This document shows positions 17,565 to 25,684 of a stretch of DNA of 49,457 bases, piece after piece. The notes under the pieces were generated by a model, which was not told the DNA's origin, searched no databases, and worked only from the letters and a program-made list of their open reading frames with translations. How positions within the stretch are numbered: position 1 is the stretch's first letter; the number at the start of each line of letters is the position of its first letter. The translations under genes were made by a program, and so were the position numbers. The stretch lies in the NCBI RefSeq assembly GCF_001424345.1, contig NZ_LMPF01000013.1, forward strand, positions 1-49,457, given 5' to 3'. This stretch comes from Burkholderia sp. Leaf177. GTDB taxonomy: Bacteria; Pseudomonadota; Gammaproteobacteria; Burkholderiales; Burkholderiaceae.

Positions 17565-18296
17565 TTAGCGAACCGCCGAGAGTTCCTTTTCCAGCCGGTC
17601 GGCCGGCACGGCGCCGGGCAAGCGGCGTCCGTCGGCGAGGAAAACCGTCGGCGTGCCGGTGACGTTCATGGACTGGCCGAGCTTGAGGTTTTTATCGATG
17701 GCCGTCGTGTCGCAACTTGCCGACGCGGTCGGCGCGTTATGGTCGAGCATCCAGCCTTCCCACGCGTTCGAGCGGTCCTTCGAGCACCAGATCGACTTGG
17801 ATTTCGATGTTGAATCCGGCGATAAAACCGGGTACAGGAACGTGTAGACGGTGACGTTATCGACGGATTTCAGCGTGGTTTCGAGCTGCTTGCAATACGG
17901 GCAGTTCGGGTCCGAGAACACCGCGATCTTGCGCGCGCCCGTGCCCTTCACGACCTTCACCGCGTTTTCGAACGGCAGCTTCGCGAAGTCGATCTTGTTC
18001 GTTTCGGCGAGGCGCGCTTCGGTGAGATTCGTGCGCGTGCGGGTATCGACGAGATCACCCATCAGCAAATAGTTGCCGGTCGCGTCCGTATAGACGATCT
18101 GCGCGCCGAGGTTCACCTCGTACAAGCCCGGAACCGGCGATTTCTGCACGCTCTTGATATCTGCGTCGCCAATACGCGATTGCAGCGTGGACTTGATCTT
18201 GTCGGTGGTTTGATCGGCGTGGGCCGCAATGCCGATGCCAAACACCGCGGCCAGCGTGGCGGCGGCGACCAGAGCGCGGCGAAGAGTGATTTTCAT
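17565..18296 (-). CDS. dsbC: thiol:disulfide interchange protein DsbC
   Basis: A 243-residue periplasmic disulfide isomerase. A Sec signal peptide occupies about residues 1-27, with cleavage after AHA. An N-terminal dimerisation domain (IGDADIKSVQKSPVPGLYEV) leads to the thioredoxin fold with active site CPYC at 132-135 (FSDPNCPYCKQLE) and the cis-Pro loop VTGTPTVFLADG. A second Cys pair (SIWCSKDR and ASCDTTA) is also typical. It rearranges wrong disulfides in secreted proteins. AGGAAT lies 6 nt before the ATG, 36 bp after the hydroxylase gene, so both are probably on one transcript. Confidence 0.93.
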   Translation of the reverse strand: MKITLRRALVAAATLAAVFGIGIAAHADQTTDKIKSTLQSRIGDADIKSVQKSPVPGLYEVNLGAQIVYTDATGNYLLMGDLVDTRTRTNLTEARLAETNKIDFAKLPFENAVKVVKGTGARKIAVFSDPNCPYCKQLETTLKSVDNVTVYTFLYPVLSPDSTSKSKSIWCSKDRSNAWEGWMLDHNAPTASASCDTTAIDKNLKLGQSMNVTGTPTVFLADGRRLPGAVPADRLEKELSAVR

Positions 18297-18332
18297 TCGG
18301 ATTCCTGTGATGCTGAATAGGTGAGTAAGTCT

Positions 18333-19505
18333 TCAACCAAGCGCTGCGGAAACGAGCCAGCGTTTGACGTGCGGCTGCGCGCCCACGAGCGCCATGCCGG
18401 TGTTGCGCACCGCGCGGGCGAGCGTGCCGGGCACGGCGAAGAGTCTTTGCAAGCCATCGCACGCAATGGTCAGTTTCTGGATGTCCTCGCGGCGGGCGCG
18501 TTCGTATCGGCGAAGGAGAACCGGGTCGCCTGCCGAGCGAAACGCTTCCTTGCCGGCGAGCGTTTCGGCGAGCGCGGCGACATCGCGCAAACCGAGGTTC
18601 ATGCCTTGGCCCGCGAGCGGGTGAATCAGGTGCGCGGCGTCGCCGACCAGCGCGACACGCGGCCCGACCAGACGATCGACCGTTTGCAGCGCCAGCGGAA
18701 AACCTTGCGCGGGCGTTACGCATTCCATCGCGCCGAGCATGTTTTGCGTGGCTTTCTCGACTTCCGCCGCGAGTTGCTCGGGATCGAGTTTCAAAAGCGA
18801 ATCGGCGTGATCGGCTTTTGCGGACCACACGAGCGACACGTAATCGCCCGGCAGCGGCAACAACGCGATGATTTCGCCATCGCGGAACCATTGATACGCG
18901 GTTTCGGCATGCGGTTTCTCGTACTTGAAATTCGCGACCACGCCCGTCTGCCGATATTCCCTTCGATGCATCTTCGCGCCGGTCTGCGCCCGAACCCACG
19001 AATGCGCGCCATCGGCGCCGACCACGAGATCGGCTTCGAGCGTGTCGCCGTTGGCGAGCGTGAGATGCGCGGCGTCGTCGTGAATCACGAGACCTTGGGC
19101 ACGCGAATCGATCCACGTCAGGTTTGGCTGGAAACGCAGGGCGGCGTCGAGCGACCGTTCGATCAGCGACGATTCCGCGATCCACGCCAGTTGCGGCACG
19201 GCGGCCTGGAACGCGGAGAAATGCAGTTCGGCGAAGGCATCGCCGAAAACACGCATGTCCAGCACCGGTCCGAGCTTTTCGCGTTCCAGCGCCTGCCAGA
19301 CGCGCAAGCGTTCGAGCAGCGCCTGCGAACTCGACGACAGCGCGTAAATGCGCGAATCGAAGCTGCCGGCGGGCGGCGGCGGTGCAGCGGACGTTGCGAG
19401 TAAAGCCGTGCGCAAGCCGGATTGCGTCAGCGCAAGCGCCGCGGTTTTGCCGACCAGGCCGCCGCCAACCACGACCGCGTGGAAATTTCGAGAGTGGAAA
19501 GTCAT
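18333..19505 (-). CDS. UbiH/UbiF/COQ6-family FAD-dependent hydroxylase
   Basis: A 390-residue flavoprotein monooxygenase. The Rossmann motif is [16 protein letters not shown] at the N-terminus, the DG motif is [12 protein letters not shown], and the second FAD motif is [18 protein letters not shown]. Members hydroxylate the ubiquinone ring at C5, C6 or C1 (UbiI, UbiH, UbiF types); which position is not clear from sequence alone. The start at 19505 begins 12 residues before the Rossmann strand; longer readings add 59 residues of unrelated sequence. No Shine-Dalgarno is visible, and a TATAAT box lies so close that the mRNA may begin at the start codon. Confidence 0.88.
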   Translation of the reverse strand: MTFHSRNFHAVVVGGGLVGKTAALALTQSGLRTALLATSAAPPPPAGSFDSRIYALSSSSQALLERLRVWQALEREKLGPVLDMRVFGDAFAELHFSAFQAAVPQLAWIAESSLIERSLDAALRFQPNLTWIDSRAQGLVIHDDAAHLTLANGDTLEADLVVGADGAHSWVRAQTGAKMHRREYRQTGVVANFKYEKPHAETAYQWFRDGEIIALLPLPGDYVSLVWSAKADHADSLLKLDPEQLAAEVEKATQNMLGAMECVTPAQGFPLALQTVDRLVGPRVALVGDAAHLIHPLAGQGMNLGLRDVAALAETLAGKEAFRSAGDPVLLRRYERARREDIQKLTIACDGLQRLFAVPGTLARAVRNTGMALVGAQPHVKRWLVSAALG

Positions 19506-19511
19506 GCGGGC

Positions 19512-19517
19512 ATTATA
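19512..19517 (-). promoter_or_regulatory. consensus -10 box immediately upstream of the UbiH-family gene
   Basis: On the minus strand the sequence is TATAAT, ending 6 bp before the ATG at 19505. Transcription would start at or next to the start codon. The -35 region is poor. Confidence 0.45.
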
Positions 19518-19603
19518 GCCGCGGGGGTATTTGGGGATTTGACGCGCGACACGGTGTTTCCAGCGACGGATCCCCGGGCGCCCAGCGTACCGGGCCACAG
19601 CGG

Positions 19604-19609
19604 TACAAT
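19604..19609 (+). promoter_or_regulatory. -10 candidate for ychF
   Basis: TACAAT lies 100 bp upstream of the ychF ATG, giving a 5' leader of roughly 90 nt. No convincing -35 hexamer accompanies it. Confidence 0.3.
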
Positions 19610-19708
19610 ATGGGTTTGTCCGGCCCGCAAGACGTGGCCGCCCGCTGCACAGCAAAATGCAGCGTTGACCCGCGCGGCGCACGCCGTTTCACCAGTTCGA
19701 AGGATCCC

Positions 19709-20803
19709 ATGAGCCTCCAATGCGGCATCGTCGGCTTGCCCAACGTCGGCAAGTCCACACTGTTCAATGCACTGACCAAGGCCGGCATCGCCGCCGAAAA
19801 CTACCCGTTCTGCACCATCGAGCCGAACGTCGGCGTAGTTGAAGTGCCCGATCCGCGTCTTGCCGCGCTGTCCGACATCGTCAAGCCCGAGCGCGTCGTT
19901 CCGGCCATCGTCGAATTCGTCGACATCGCCGGCCTCGTTGCCGGCGCGAGCAAGGGCGAAGGTCTGGGCAACAAGTTCCTCGCCAACATCCGCGAAACCG
20001 ATGCCATCACGCACGTCGTGCGCTGTTTCGAAGACGAGAACGTGATTCATGTCGCGAACAAGATTGATCCGCTGGCGGATATCGAAGTCATCAATACGGA
20101 ACTGGCGCTAGCGGATTTATCCACAGTCGAGAAAGCGCATCATCGATATGCAAAATCAGCGCGCTCCGGCAACGACAAGGAAGCGGCGAAGCTCGTACCC
20201 TTGCTCGAAAAAATCCAGGCGCAGCTTGATCAGGCGAAGCCTGTGCGCGGCCTCGATCTGAGTGAAGACGAACTTCTGTTGATCAAGCCGCTGTGCCTGA
20301 TCACGGCCAAGCCGACCATGTACGTGGCGAACGTCAAGGACGACGGCTTCGAAAACAATCCGCATCTGGACGCGGTTCGCAAATATGCGGAAGCCGAGAA
20401 GGCGCCGGTGGTCGCGGTGTGCGCGGCTATCGAAGCGGAAATCGCGGATCTCGATGATGCCGACAAACAGGAATTTCTCGCCGATATCGGCATGGACGAG
20501 CCCGGTCTGGATCGCGTGATTCGCGCCGGTTACAAGCTGTTGGGATTACAGACGTATTTCACGGCGGGCGTGAAGGAAGTGCGGGCGTGGACGATTCATA
20601 TCGGCGATACAGCGCCCCAGGCCGCCGGCGCGATTCACACGGACTTCGAGCGCGGCTTCATTCGTGCGCAGACCATTGCGTTCGATGACTTCATCGCGTT
20701 CAAAGGCGAACAAGGTGCGAAGGAAGCCGGAAAGATGCGGGCCGAAGGGAAGGAATATGTGGTCCACGACGGCGATGTGATGAATTTCTTGTTCAACGTG
20801 TGA
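19709..20803 (+). CDS. ychF: redox-regulated ATPase YchF (Obg-related)
   Basis: A 364-residue P-loop NTPase of the Obg superfamily, the universal YchF/OLA1 length. The P-loop GLPNVGKST is at 9-17, the switch region [17 protein letters not shown] follows, and the G3 motif is [13 protein letters not shown]. The usual NKxD GTP motif is altered (YVANVKDDG), as in ATP-binding members. The C-terminal TGS domain ends in [16 protein letters not shown]. It binds ribosomes and takes part in stress responses. The ATG at 19709 has GAAGGATC 5 nt upstream; upstream in-frame extension is spurious. A strong terminator follows. Confidence 0.96.
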   Translation: MSLQCGIVGLPNVGKSTLFNALTKAGIAAENYPFCTIEPNVGVVEVPDPRLAALSDIVKPERVVPAIVEFVDIAGLVAGASKGEGLGNKFLANIRETDAITHVVRCFEDENVIHVANKIDPLADIEVINTELALADLSTVEKAHHRYAKSARSGNDKEAAKLVPLLEKIQAQLDQAKPVRGLDLSEDELLLIKPLCLITAKPTMYVANVKDDGFENNPHLDAVRKYAEAEKAPVVAVCAAIEAEIADLDDADKQEFLADIGMDEPGLDRVIRAGYKLLGLQTYFTAGVKEVRAWTIHIGDTAPQAAGAIHTDFERGFIRAQTIAFDDFIAFKGEQGAKEAGKMRAEGKEYVVHDGDVMNFLFNV

Positions 20804-20854
20804 CGTAGACAATGGTGGCGGCAGGAGCGTCGTTTCGCCAGCCGCCTAAACTAA

Positions 20855-20880
20855 AAAAGCCCGCGTTTTCGCGGGCTTTT
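20855..20880. terminator. bidirectional intrinsic terminator after ychF
   Basis: AAAAGCCCGCG (20855-20865), loop TTTT, CGCGGGCTTTT (20870-20880): an 11-bp perfect stem with A/T edges, shared by ychF and the convergent doc remnant. Confidence 0.9.
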
Positions 20881-20911
20881 GCTTTTTGTCAGGCGAGGGC
20901 GTTATCTACCT

Positions 20912-21312
20912 TTATTTCGTGAATACATCGATATCTTGCGAGCCGAACGCAAGAACTGCCAGACGGTTCGCGAAAGTCACGACATCTGTCACGCCCTCGG
21001 CAACGGCAACCATTTCGTCCTCCAGGCTTGCGTCACGCATCACAGTGATGTCCTGGAGTTTCAGATACGTCAAGGCCGCAACCAAGGCTGTGCGTTTGTT
21101 GCCGTCGTTGAAAATATGGCCACGTGCGATGGCGACTGCATACATGGCAGCGATGCCAAACACATCGTTGAGATCGCCATAGGTAGACCAATTTTCGATT
21201 CGAAGGAGCGCGCTCTCTAGACCGGCGAATCCTGGACCGGCAAAACTGGCAAGCCAGGCTCTTCAATCAGGATTTCGTCGTGAATCTGAAGGACGAATGC
21301 AGCGTCCAGCAT
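20912..21312 (-). pseudogene. doc: Doc-type (Fic fold) toxin gene, frameshifted
   Basis: Two reading frames together spell one Doc protein. The first, from ATG 21312, gives MLDAAFVLQI then HDEILIEEPGLP before losing register. The second gives FAGPGFAGLESALLRIENW and runs through the intact Fic/Doc motif HIFNDGNKRTA to the stop. Adding one base at about 21246 restores the expected GLPG turn and a 133-residue protein. Doc toxins phosphorylate EF-Tu. The break lies before the catalytic motif, so the product would be a 29-residue peptide, or at best an N-truncated form from a GTG at 21163. The start codon lies 3 bp after the stop of the antitoxin gene. A sequencing or assembly error is an alternative explanation. 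Confidence 0.75.
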
Positions 21313-21315
21313 CGA

Positions 21316-21486
21316 TCAGCGCTTTGCCAGCGCCTTGATTACTTCGCGATGTTCGGAAATAACCGCGCGCGCAGCGGCTACAACGATCTCCCGATCTGAC
21401 TCGTTTGCCACGCGAACTGGATTTTTAGGTGCGATCATCGGCCGGGACTTTTCGGCAGGTTTGGTTCCGTTGTTGTCCGTTGTCAC
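21316..21486 (-). CDS. putative antitoxin of the Doc toxin
   Basis: A 56-residue frame starting with GTG at 21486, seven to eight bases after a strong AGGAGTC. It reads MTTDNNGTKPAEKSRPM, then IAPKNPVRVANESDREI, then VVAAARAVISEHREVI and KALAKR. The N-terminal half is disordered and charged, and the C-terminal half is a predicted helix, as expected for an antitoxin that wraps its toxin. It immediately precedes doc with a 3-bp gap, the order of phd-doc operons. Residue similarity to P1 Phd is not obvious, so the assignment rests on position, size and ribosome-binding site. It looks intact while its toxin is broken. Confidence 0.65.
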   Translation of the reverse strand: MTTDNNGTKPAEKSRPMIAPKNPVRVANESDREIVVAAARAVISEHREVIKALAKR

Positions 21487-21505
21487 TTTTTGACTCCTGA
21501 AACAT

Positions 21506-21537
21506 GCGTATTACGTGAAGTTGACGCGATCATACGC
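21506..21537. promoter_or_regulatory. inverted repeat upstream of the toxin-antitoxin genes
   Basis: GCGTAT (21506-21511) and ATACGC (21532-21537) form a 6-bp inverted repeat 20 bp upstream of the antitoxin start. TA antitoxins often repress their own promoter at such sites. Short arms make this tentative. Confidence 0.3.
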
Positions 21538-21693
21538 GCCGCCTTCGCGTCTCAGACGCTTCCTGATCGAGCCTCATGACTTGACGCTTAAATCTTCCGA
21601 CGAGGCCCGACATCGTATCTAGGAACAGCCGGATGGACAGAACCGACAGTCCCGACTAGAACAGGCGGACCCAAAAATCGAGACAACTTCAGA

Positions 21694-21987
21694 ATGAGTA
21701 ACAGCCCGCTGCTTCTTCGCTTCACCCCATTCCTCCTCGCCGCCCTCCTCGCCCTGAATTGCTCGACGGCCCACGCGTACGCCTATTCCACGCCGAACGA
21801 GTCCGACCTCGATAACCACCAGACTTACCAAAACCACGACGGTCAAACCGTTCATTCACCCGCGCGTTCCCGCTCGGGCGCTATCCCCGATGGCGCCACC
21901 GCCCAATGCCGCGACGGCACCTGGAGTTTCAGCCGTCATCGCAGCGGAACATGCTCCCGCCACGGCGGCGTAGCAGCCTGGCGCTGA
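21694..21987 (+). CDS. secreted DUF3761 protein
   Basis: A 97-residue protein with a clear signal peptide (hydrophobic FLLAALLALNCSTAHA, cleavage after about residue 28). The mature part is a single DUF3761 domain: YQNHDGQTVHSPARS, then GATAQCRDGTWSFSRHRSG and TCSRHGGVAAW. The two Cys probably form a disulfide in the periplasm. Function of the domain is not known. The start ATG at 21694 lacks a strong ribosome-binding site. It lies between the toxin-antitoxin genes and ettA and is followed by about 190 bp with a TACAAT box that probably belongs to ettA. Confidence 0.8.
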   Translation: MSNSPLLLRFTPFLLAALLALNCSTAHAYAYSTPNESDLDNHQTYQNHDGQTVHSPARSRSGAIPDGATAQCRDGTWSFSRHRSGTCSRHGGVAAWR

Positions 21988-22026
21988 ATCTCGCGCCTCC
22001 ACGCCGACCGCCCATATCCATCGAAG

Positions 22027-22032
22027 TACAAT
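22027..22032 (+). promoter_or_regulatory. -10 candidate for ettA
   Basis: TACAAT 149 bp upstream of the ettA start codon, in the gap after the DUF3761 gene. No clear -35 is paired with it. Confidence 0.3.
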
Positions 22033-22180
22033 GTCGGCACGTTCCCGCTGTCCGGGAACACGCATCGTTGCGAACTGAATTCGTGGCGTGTTGCCGCAGC
22101 GGCCTGAAGCACAGCCGCCGCCAGCCGACTCCCAACGCGAAAAGCAAAATCCCGAAACCCCAAGACAACCGAATCCGCAA

Positions 22181-23848
22181 ATGGCCCAATACGTCTTCAC
22201 CATGAATCGCGTCGGCAAAATCGTGCCGCCGAAACGCCAGATCCTGAAGGACATTTCGTTGTCTTTCTTCCCGGGCGCCAAGATCGGCCTGCTCGGCCTG
22301 AACGGCTCGGGCAAATCGACGCTGATCCGCATCATGGCGGGCGTCGACAAGGAAATCGAAGGCGAAGCCACGCCGATGCCGAACCTGAACATCGGCTACT
22401 TGCCGCAGGAACCGCAACTCGATCCGCAGCAAACCGTGCGCGAAGCGGTTGAAGACGGTCTCGGCGATGTTTTCACCGCCCAGAAAAAGCTCGACGCAAT
22501 CTACGCGGCCTACGCAGAGCCCGATGCCGATTTCGACGCCCTTGCGGCCGAACAAGCCAAGTACGAAGCCATCCTTGCAACGAGCGACGGCGGCACGCCC
22601 GAGCAACAACTCGAAGTTGCAGCCGACGCTTTGCGCCTTCCTGCATGGGACGCGAAGATCGAGCACTTGTCGGGCGGTGAAAAACGGCGCGTCGCGCTCT
22701 GCAAATTGCTGCTGCAAAAGCCCGACATGCTTCTGCTCGACGAACCGACCAACCACTTGGACGCTGAATCAGTCGACTGGCTCGAGCAATTCCTGACGCG
22801 TTATCCGGGCACGGTCGTGGCCGTGACCCACGATCGCTATTTCCTCGATAACGCCGCCGAATGGATTCTCGAACTCGACCGCGGCCACGGCATTCCGTGG
22901 AAGGGCAATTACAGCAGCTGGCTCGACCAGAAACAGGATCGGCTGAAGCAGGAAGAGTCGTCGGAATCGGCGCGTCAGAAAGCGTTGAAAAAGGAACTGG
23001 AATGGGTGCGCCAGAATCCGAAGGGACGCCAGGCGAAATCGAAGGCGCGTATTGCGCGGTTCGAGGAACTCAACAGCCAGGAATACCAGAAGCGCAATGA
23101 AACGCAGGAAATCTTCATCCCGGTCGGCGATCGTCTGGGCAATGAGGTCATCGAATTCAAGAATGTCAGCAAGGCGTACGGCGACCGTTTGTTGATCGAT
23201 AACCTGAACATGAAGATCCCGGCGGGCGCGATTGTCGGAATAATCGGGCCAAATGGCGCAGGGAAGTCGACATTGTTCCGCATGCTGACGGGTAAGGAGC
23301 AGCCGGATTCGGGTGAGATCGTGACCGGGCCGACCGTGAAACTGGCTTATGTGGATCAAAGCCGCGACGCGCTCAATGGCAACAAGACGGTGTTCGAAGA
23401 AATCTCGGGCGGCGCCGATGTGCTGACCGTCGGCAAGTACGAAACGCCGTCGCGGGCGTATATCGGCCGGTTCAACTTCAAGGGCGGCGACCAGCAGAAG
23501 ACCGTCGGCGCGCTGTCGGGCGGTGAGCGCGGCCGGCTGCATCTGGCGAAGACGCTGATTGAAGGCGGCAACGTGCTGCTGCTGGATGAACCGTCGAACG
23601 ACCTTGACGTCGAAACGCTGCGCGCGCTGGAAGACGCGTTGCTGGAATTCGCGGGATCGGTTTTGGTGATTTCGCACGATCGCTGGTTCCTGGATCGGAT
23701 CGCGACGCACATCATCGCGTTCGAAGGCGATTCACAAGTGACGTTTTTCGATGGCAATTATCAAGAGTACGAAGCGGACAAGCGCAGTCGTCTCGGCGAT
23801 GAAGCCGCGAAACCGAAGCGCTTGCGCTACAAGCCGATTGTCCGCTAA
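22181..23848 (+). CDS. ettA: energy-dependent translational throttle protein EttA (ABC-F)
   Basis: A 555-residue cytoplasmic ABC-F protein with two ABC domains and no membrane part, exactly the length of enteric EttA. Walker A sites are GLNGSGKST (N domain) and GPNGAGKST (C domain); signatures are HLSGGEKRRVA and LSGGERGRLH; Walker B sites are MLLLDEPTNHLD and VLLLDEPSNDLD. The linker with many Lys/Arg/Glu residues (LKQEESSESARQKALKKELE, about residues 250-270) is the P-site tRNA-interaction region. It binds the ribosomal E site and gates the first peptide bond according to ATP/ADP ratio. The ATG at 22181 gives the conserved MAQYVFTMNRVGK start; the longer reading adds 31 unlikely residues. 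Confidence 0.95.
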   Translation: MAQYVFTMNRVGKIVPPKRQILKDISLSFFPGAKIGLLGLNGSGKSTLIRIMAGVDKEIEGEATPMPNLNIGYLPQEPQLDPQQTVREAVEDGLGDVFTAQKKLDAIYAAYAEPDADFDALAAEQAKYEAILATSDGGTPEQQLEVAADALRLPAWDAKIEHLSGGEKRRVALCKLLLQKPDMLLLDEPTNHLDAESVDWLEQFLTRYPGTVVAVTHDRYFLDNAAEWILELDRGHGIPWKGNYSSWLDQKQDRLKQEESSESARQKALKKELEWVRQNPKGRQAKSKARIARFEELNSQEYQKRNETQEIFIPVGDRLGNEVIEFKNVSKAYGDRLLIDNLNMKIPAGAIVGIIGPNGAGKSTLFRMLTGKEQPDSGEIVTGPTVKLAYVDQSRDALNGNKTVFEEISGGADVLTVGKYETPSRAYIGRFNFKGGDQQKTVGALSGGERGRLHLAKTLIEGGNVLLLDEPSNDLDVETLRALEDALLEFAGSVLVISHDRWFLDRIATHIIAFEGDSQVTFFDGNYQEYEADKRSRLGDEAAKPKRLRYKPIVR

Positions 23849-23924
23849 AAGCGGCGTATTGACTATAACTACCAACAACGCATCGGCTCGCCGCCCGTGC
23901 GCGGCTTGATTTGGAGACATCGGG

Positions 23925-25043
23925 ATGGCGGGTTCGAAGGCGCAGCGCTTGATGCTGTGGGCGGGCGCGGTGGTCGTGGTTCTGTTGCTCGCAGCGGGCG
24001 GCGGCTGGCTGTACGTCATGCACGAGATGAAAGCGCGGGTGGTCGAAGCGCTCGGGCCGCTCGGTTCGGTTGAAGACGTGGACGTTGGTTATTCCCGGAT
24101 CACGTTGAGCCGCGTGCGCTTGCGGGGTCCGCAAGGCTGGCCAACGGACGATGCCTTGCGCGCCGAACGCGTGACGATTCATGTCGATATGCGCTCCGTG
24201 TTGACCAGCACGCTGCATCTGCAAAACATTACGGTGGATGGCTTTTATCTCTCGGTGGCGCGTTTCCCCGATGGCCGTGTCGACCTGCTCCCCAATCTCA
24301 AGCAATCCACGCGCGAGGCGCAAGCCAGCTCGACCACGGCCGCCGAGCACGCGCGGGAAGCGCGGCTGATCGATCATGTTTCGTTCGAACGCGGCGCCAT
24401 GGAATTCTTCGATGCATCCGTGCAGCAACCGCCGTATCGGATACTGATTTCGAACGCGCGCGCGACCGTCGACAATTTACATCTTCCCGCGCTGACTGAC
24501 CCGACCAAACTCGACATGACGGGCTCGATCAAAGGGCCGTCGCACACGGGCACGGTCGCGTTCAATGGCTGGATGAAAATCGCGAACAAGGATTCGCAAA
24601 CGCACACCACGCTGCGCAACGTCGATATCGCCACGCTCGATCCCTATTTGCTCAAGAAGGCCGGCGCGCGTACGACCGTGACTGGCGGCACGCTTGATCT
24701 CACGCTCGACGCCACGGTACAAAACTACACGATCCACGCGCCGGGATCCGTGCTGCTGAATCACTTGCAGTTGTCGGATAACGGCAACCCGCTCGACACG
24801 TTTCTCTCCATTCCGACCAAGATCGCGGTTGTCGCATTGAAGAATCACGACCAGATCAAGCTCGATTTCGAACTCGATGGAAACCTTCGCGATCCGAAGT
24901 TTTCGCTCAATGAAAGCCTGTTGAAGAAACTTGCCGTCGGGTTCGCGAAAGCACTCGGCGTGAACGCGGAAGGCGCCGCCAAGAACGCTGGCGGCGTGGT
25001 CAAGAGCATTGGTGACACGCTGAAGAATCTGTTCTCGAAATGA
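23925..25043 (+). CDS. DUF748/AsmA-like envelope protein
   Basis: A 372-residue protein with one N-terminal membrane anchor (LWAGAVVVVLLLAAGGGWLY, about residues 11-30) and a periplasmic beta-rich remainder. Repeated strand patterns such as GYSRITLSRVRLRGPQGWP and LHLQNITVDGFYLSVARFPD match the DUF748/AsmA-like group of inner-membrane proteins related to bridge-like lipid transporters. The last 40 residues are rich in Gly/Ala/Lys. GGAG lies about 8 nt before the ATG. The stop codon abuts the stop of the convergent HAD gene with no gap and no visible terminator. Function is not established for this subgroup. Confidence 0.65.
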   Translation: MAGSKAQRLMLWAGAVVVVLLLAAGGGWLYVMHEMKARVVEALGPLGSVEDVDVGYSRITLSRVRLRGPQGWPTDDALRAERVTIHVDMRSVLTSTLHLQNITVDGFYLSVARFPDGRVDLLPNLKQSTREAQASSTTAAEHAREARLIDHVSFERGAMEFFDASVQQPPYRILISNARATVDNLHLPALTDPTKLDMTGSIKGPSHTGTVAFNGWMKIANKDSQTHTTLRNVDIATLDPYLLKKAGARTTVTGGTLDLTLDATVQNYTIHAPGSVLLNHLQLSDNGNPLDTFLSIPTKIAVVALKNHDQIKLDFELDGNLRDPKFSLNESLLKKLAVGFAKALGVNAEGAAKNAGGVVKSIGDTLKNLFSK

Positions 25044-25667
25044 TCAGACCGGCAAGCCGAGCGCTCTCAAACGCGCTTCGGTCTGCTCTCTGTTCGTGTG
25101 ATGCACGGCGTTCCAGCCGAGCGCATTCGCGGCCGCGATGTTCCTGGCGTTATCGTCGATGAAAACAACTTCCTGCGGCTGAATACCCGGAAAATGCCGG
25201 TCGATTTCTGTCCACATCAACGCAAAAATCGCCGGATCGGGTTTGGCGACCAGCACGCGTCCCGACACAACCACTTCACGAAAACGCTGCAGCACCGGAA
25301 AACGCTCCCAGGCCCACGGGAAAGTTTCCGCTGACCAGTTTGTCAGCCCGAACAGCGGAATACCGGCCGCTTCGAGCTTGTCGACCAGCGCCACGCCATC
25401 TTCCAGTACGCCCGCCACCATCTCCTGCCAGCGTTCGTAAAACGCGCGGATCAGCGCTTCGTGCTCGGGAAACTTCGCGATCAATTCGGCGTTGCCATCG
25501 GCGATAGTCTGCCCTGCGTCCTGCTGCAGCACCCAGTCCATATGCACGACGTTGTCCATGAACCAGCGCCGCTCGACCGCGTCCGGAATCAGTCGGCTGT
25601 ACACATACTCGGGATTCCAGTCGATCAGCACGCCGCCGAAATCGAACACCACTGCCTTGATCGCCAT
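25044..25667 (-). CDS. HAD-family hydrolase (YihX-like)
   Basis: A 207-residue HAD subfamily IA protein. Motif I is VVFDFGGVLIDWNP, in which the second catalytic Asp is replaced by Gly, as in YihX-type and epoxide-hydrolase-like members. Motif II is LFGLTNWSAE, motif III the Lys in LVAKPDPAIF, and motif IV VVFIDDNARNIAAANALGW. Relatives act on sugar phosphates such as glucose 1-phosphate; the substrate here is not known. GGAG lies about 10 nt before the ATG. It follows the aminopeptidase gene by 17 bp and is probably co-transcribed. Confidence 0.82.
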   Translation of the reverse strand: MAIKAVVFDFGGVLIDWNPEYVYSRLIPDAVERRWFMDNVVHMDWVLQQDAGQTIADGNAELIAKFPEHEALIRAFYERWQEMVAGVLEDGVALVDKLEAAGIPLFGLTNWSAETFPWAWERFPVLQRFREVVVSGRVLVAKPDPAIFALMWTEIDRHFPGIQPQEVVFIDDNARNIAAANALGWNAVHHTNREQTEARLRALGLPV

Positions 25668-25684
25668 GCGTTATTGCTCCGGTT

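Noticed and set aside
19124..19708. 195-codon N-terminal extension of ychF
   Set aside because: It covers the opposite-strand hydroxylase gene, and the conserved YchF N-terminus begins exactly at the ATG with a ribosome-binding site at 19709.
20912..21163. doc as an intact 83-residue gene starting at GTG 21163
   Set aside because: The frame continues upstream with conserved Doc residues and then joins the antitoxin-coupled ATG in another register, so a frameshift explains it better.
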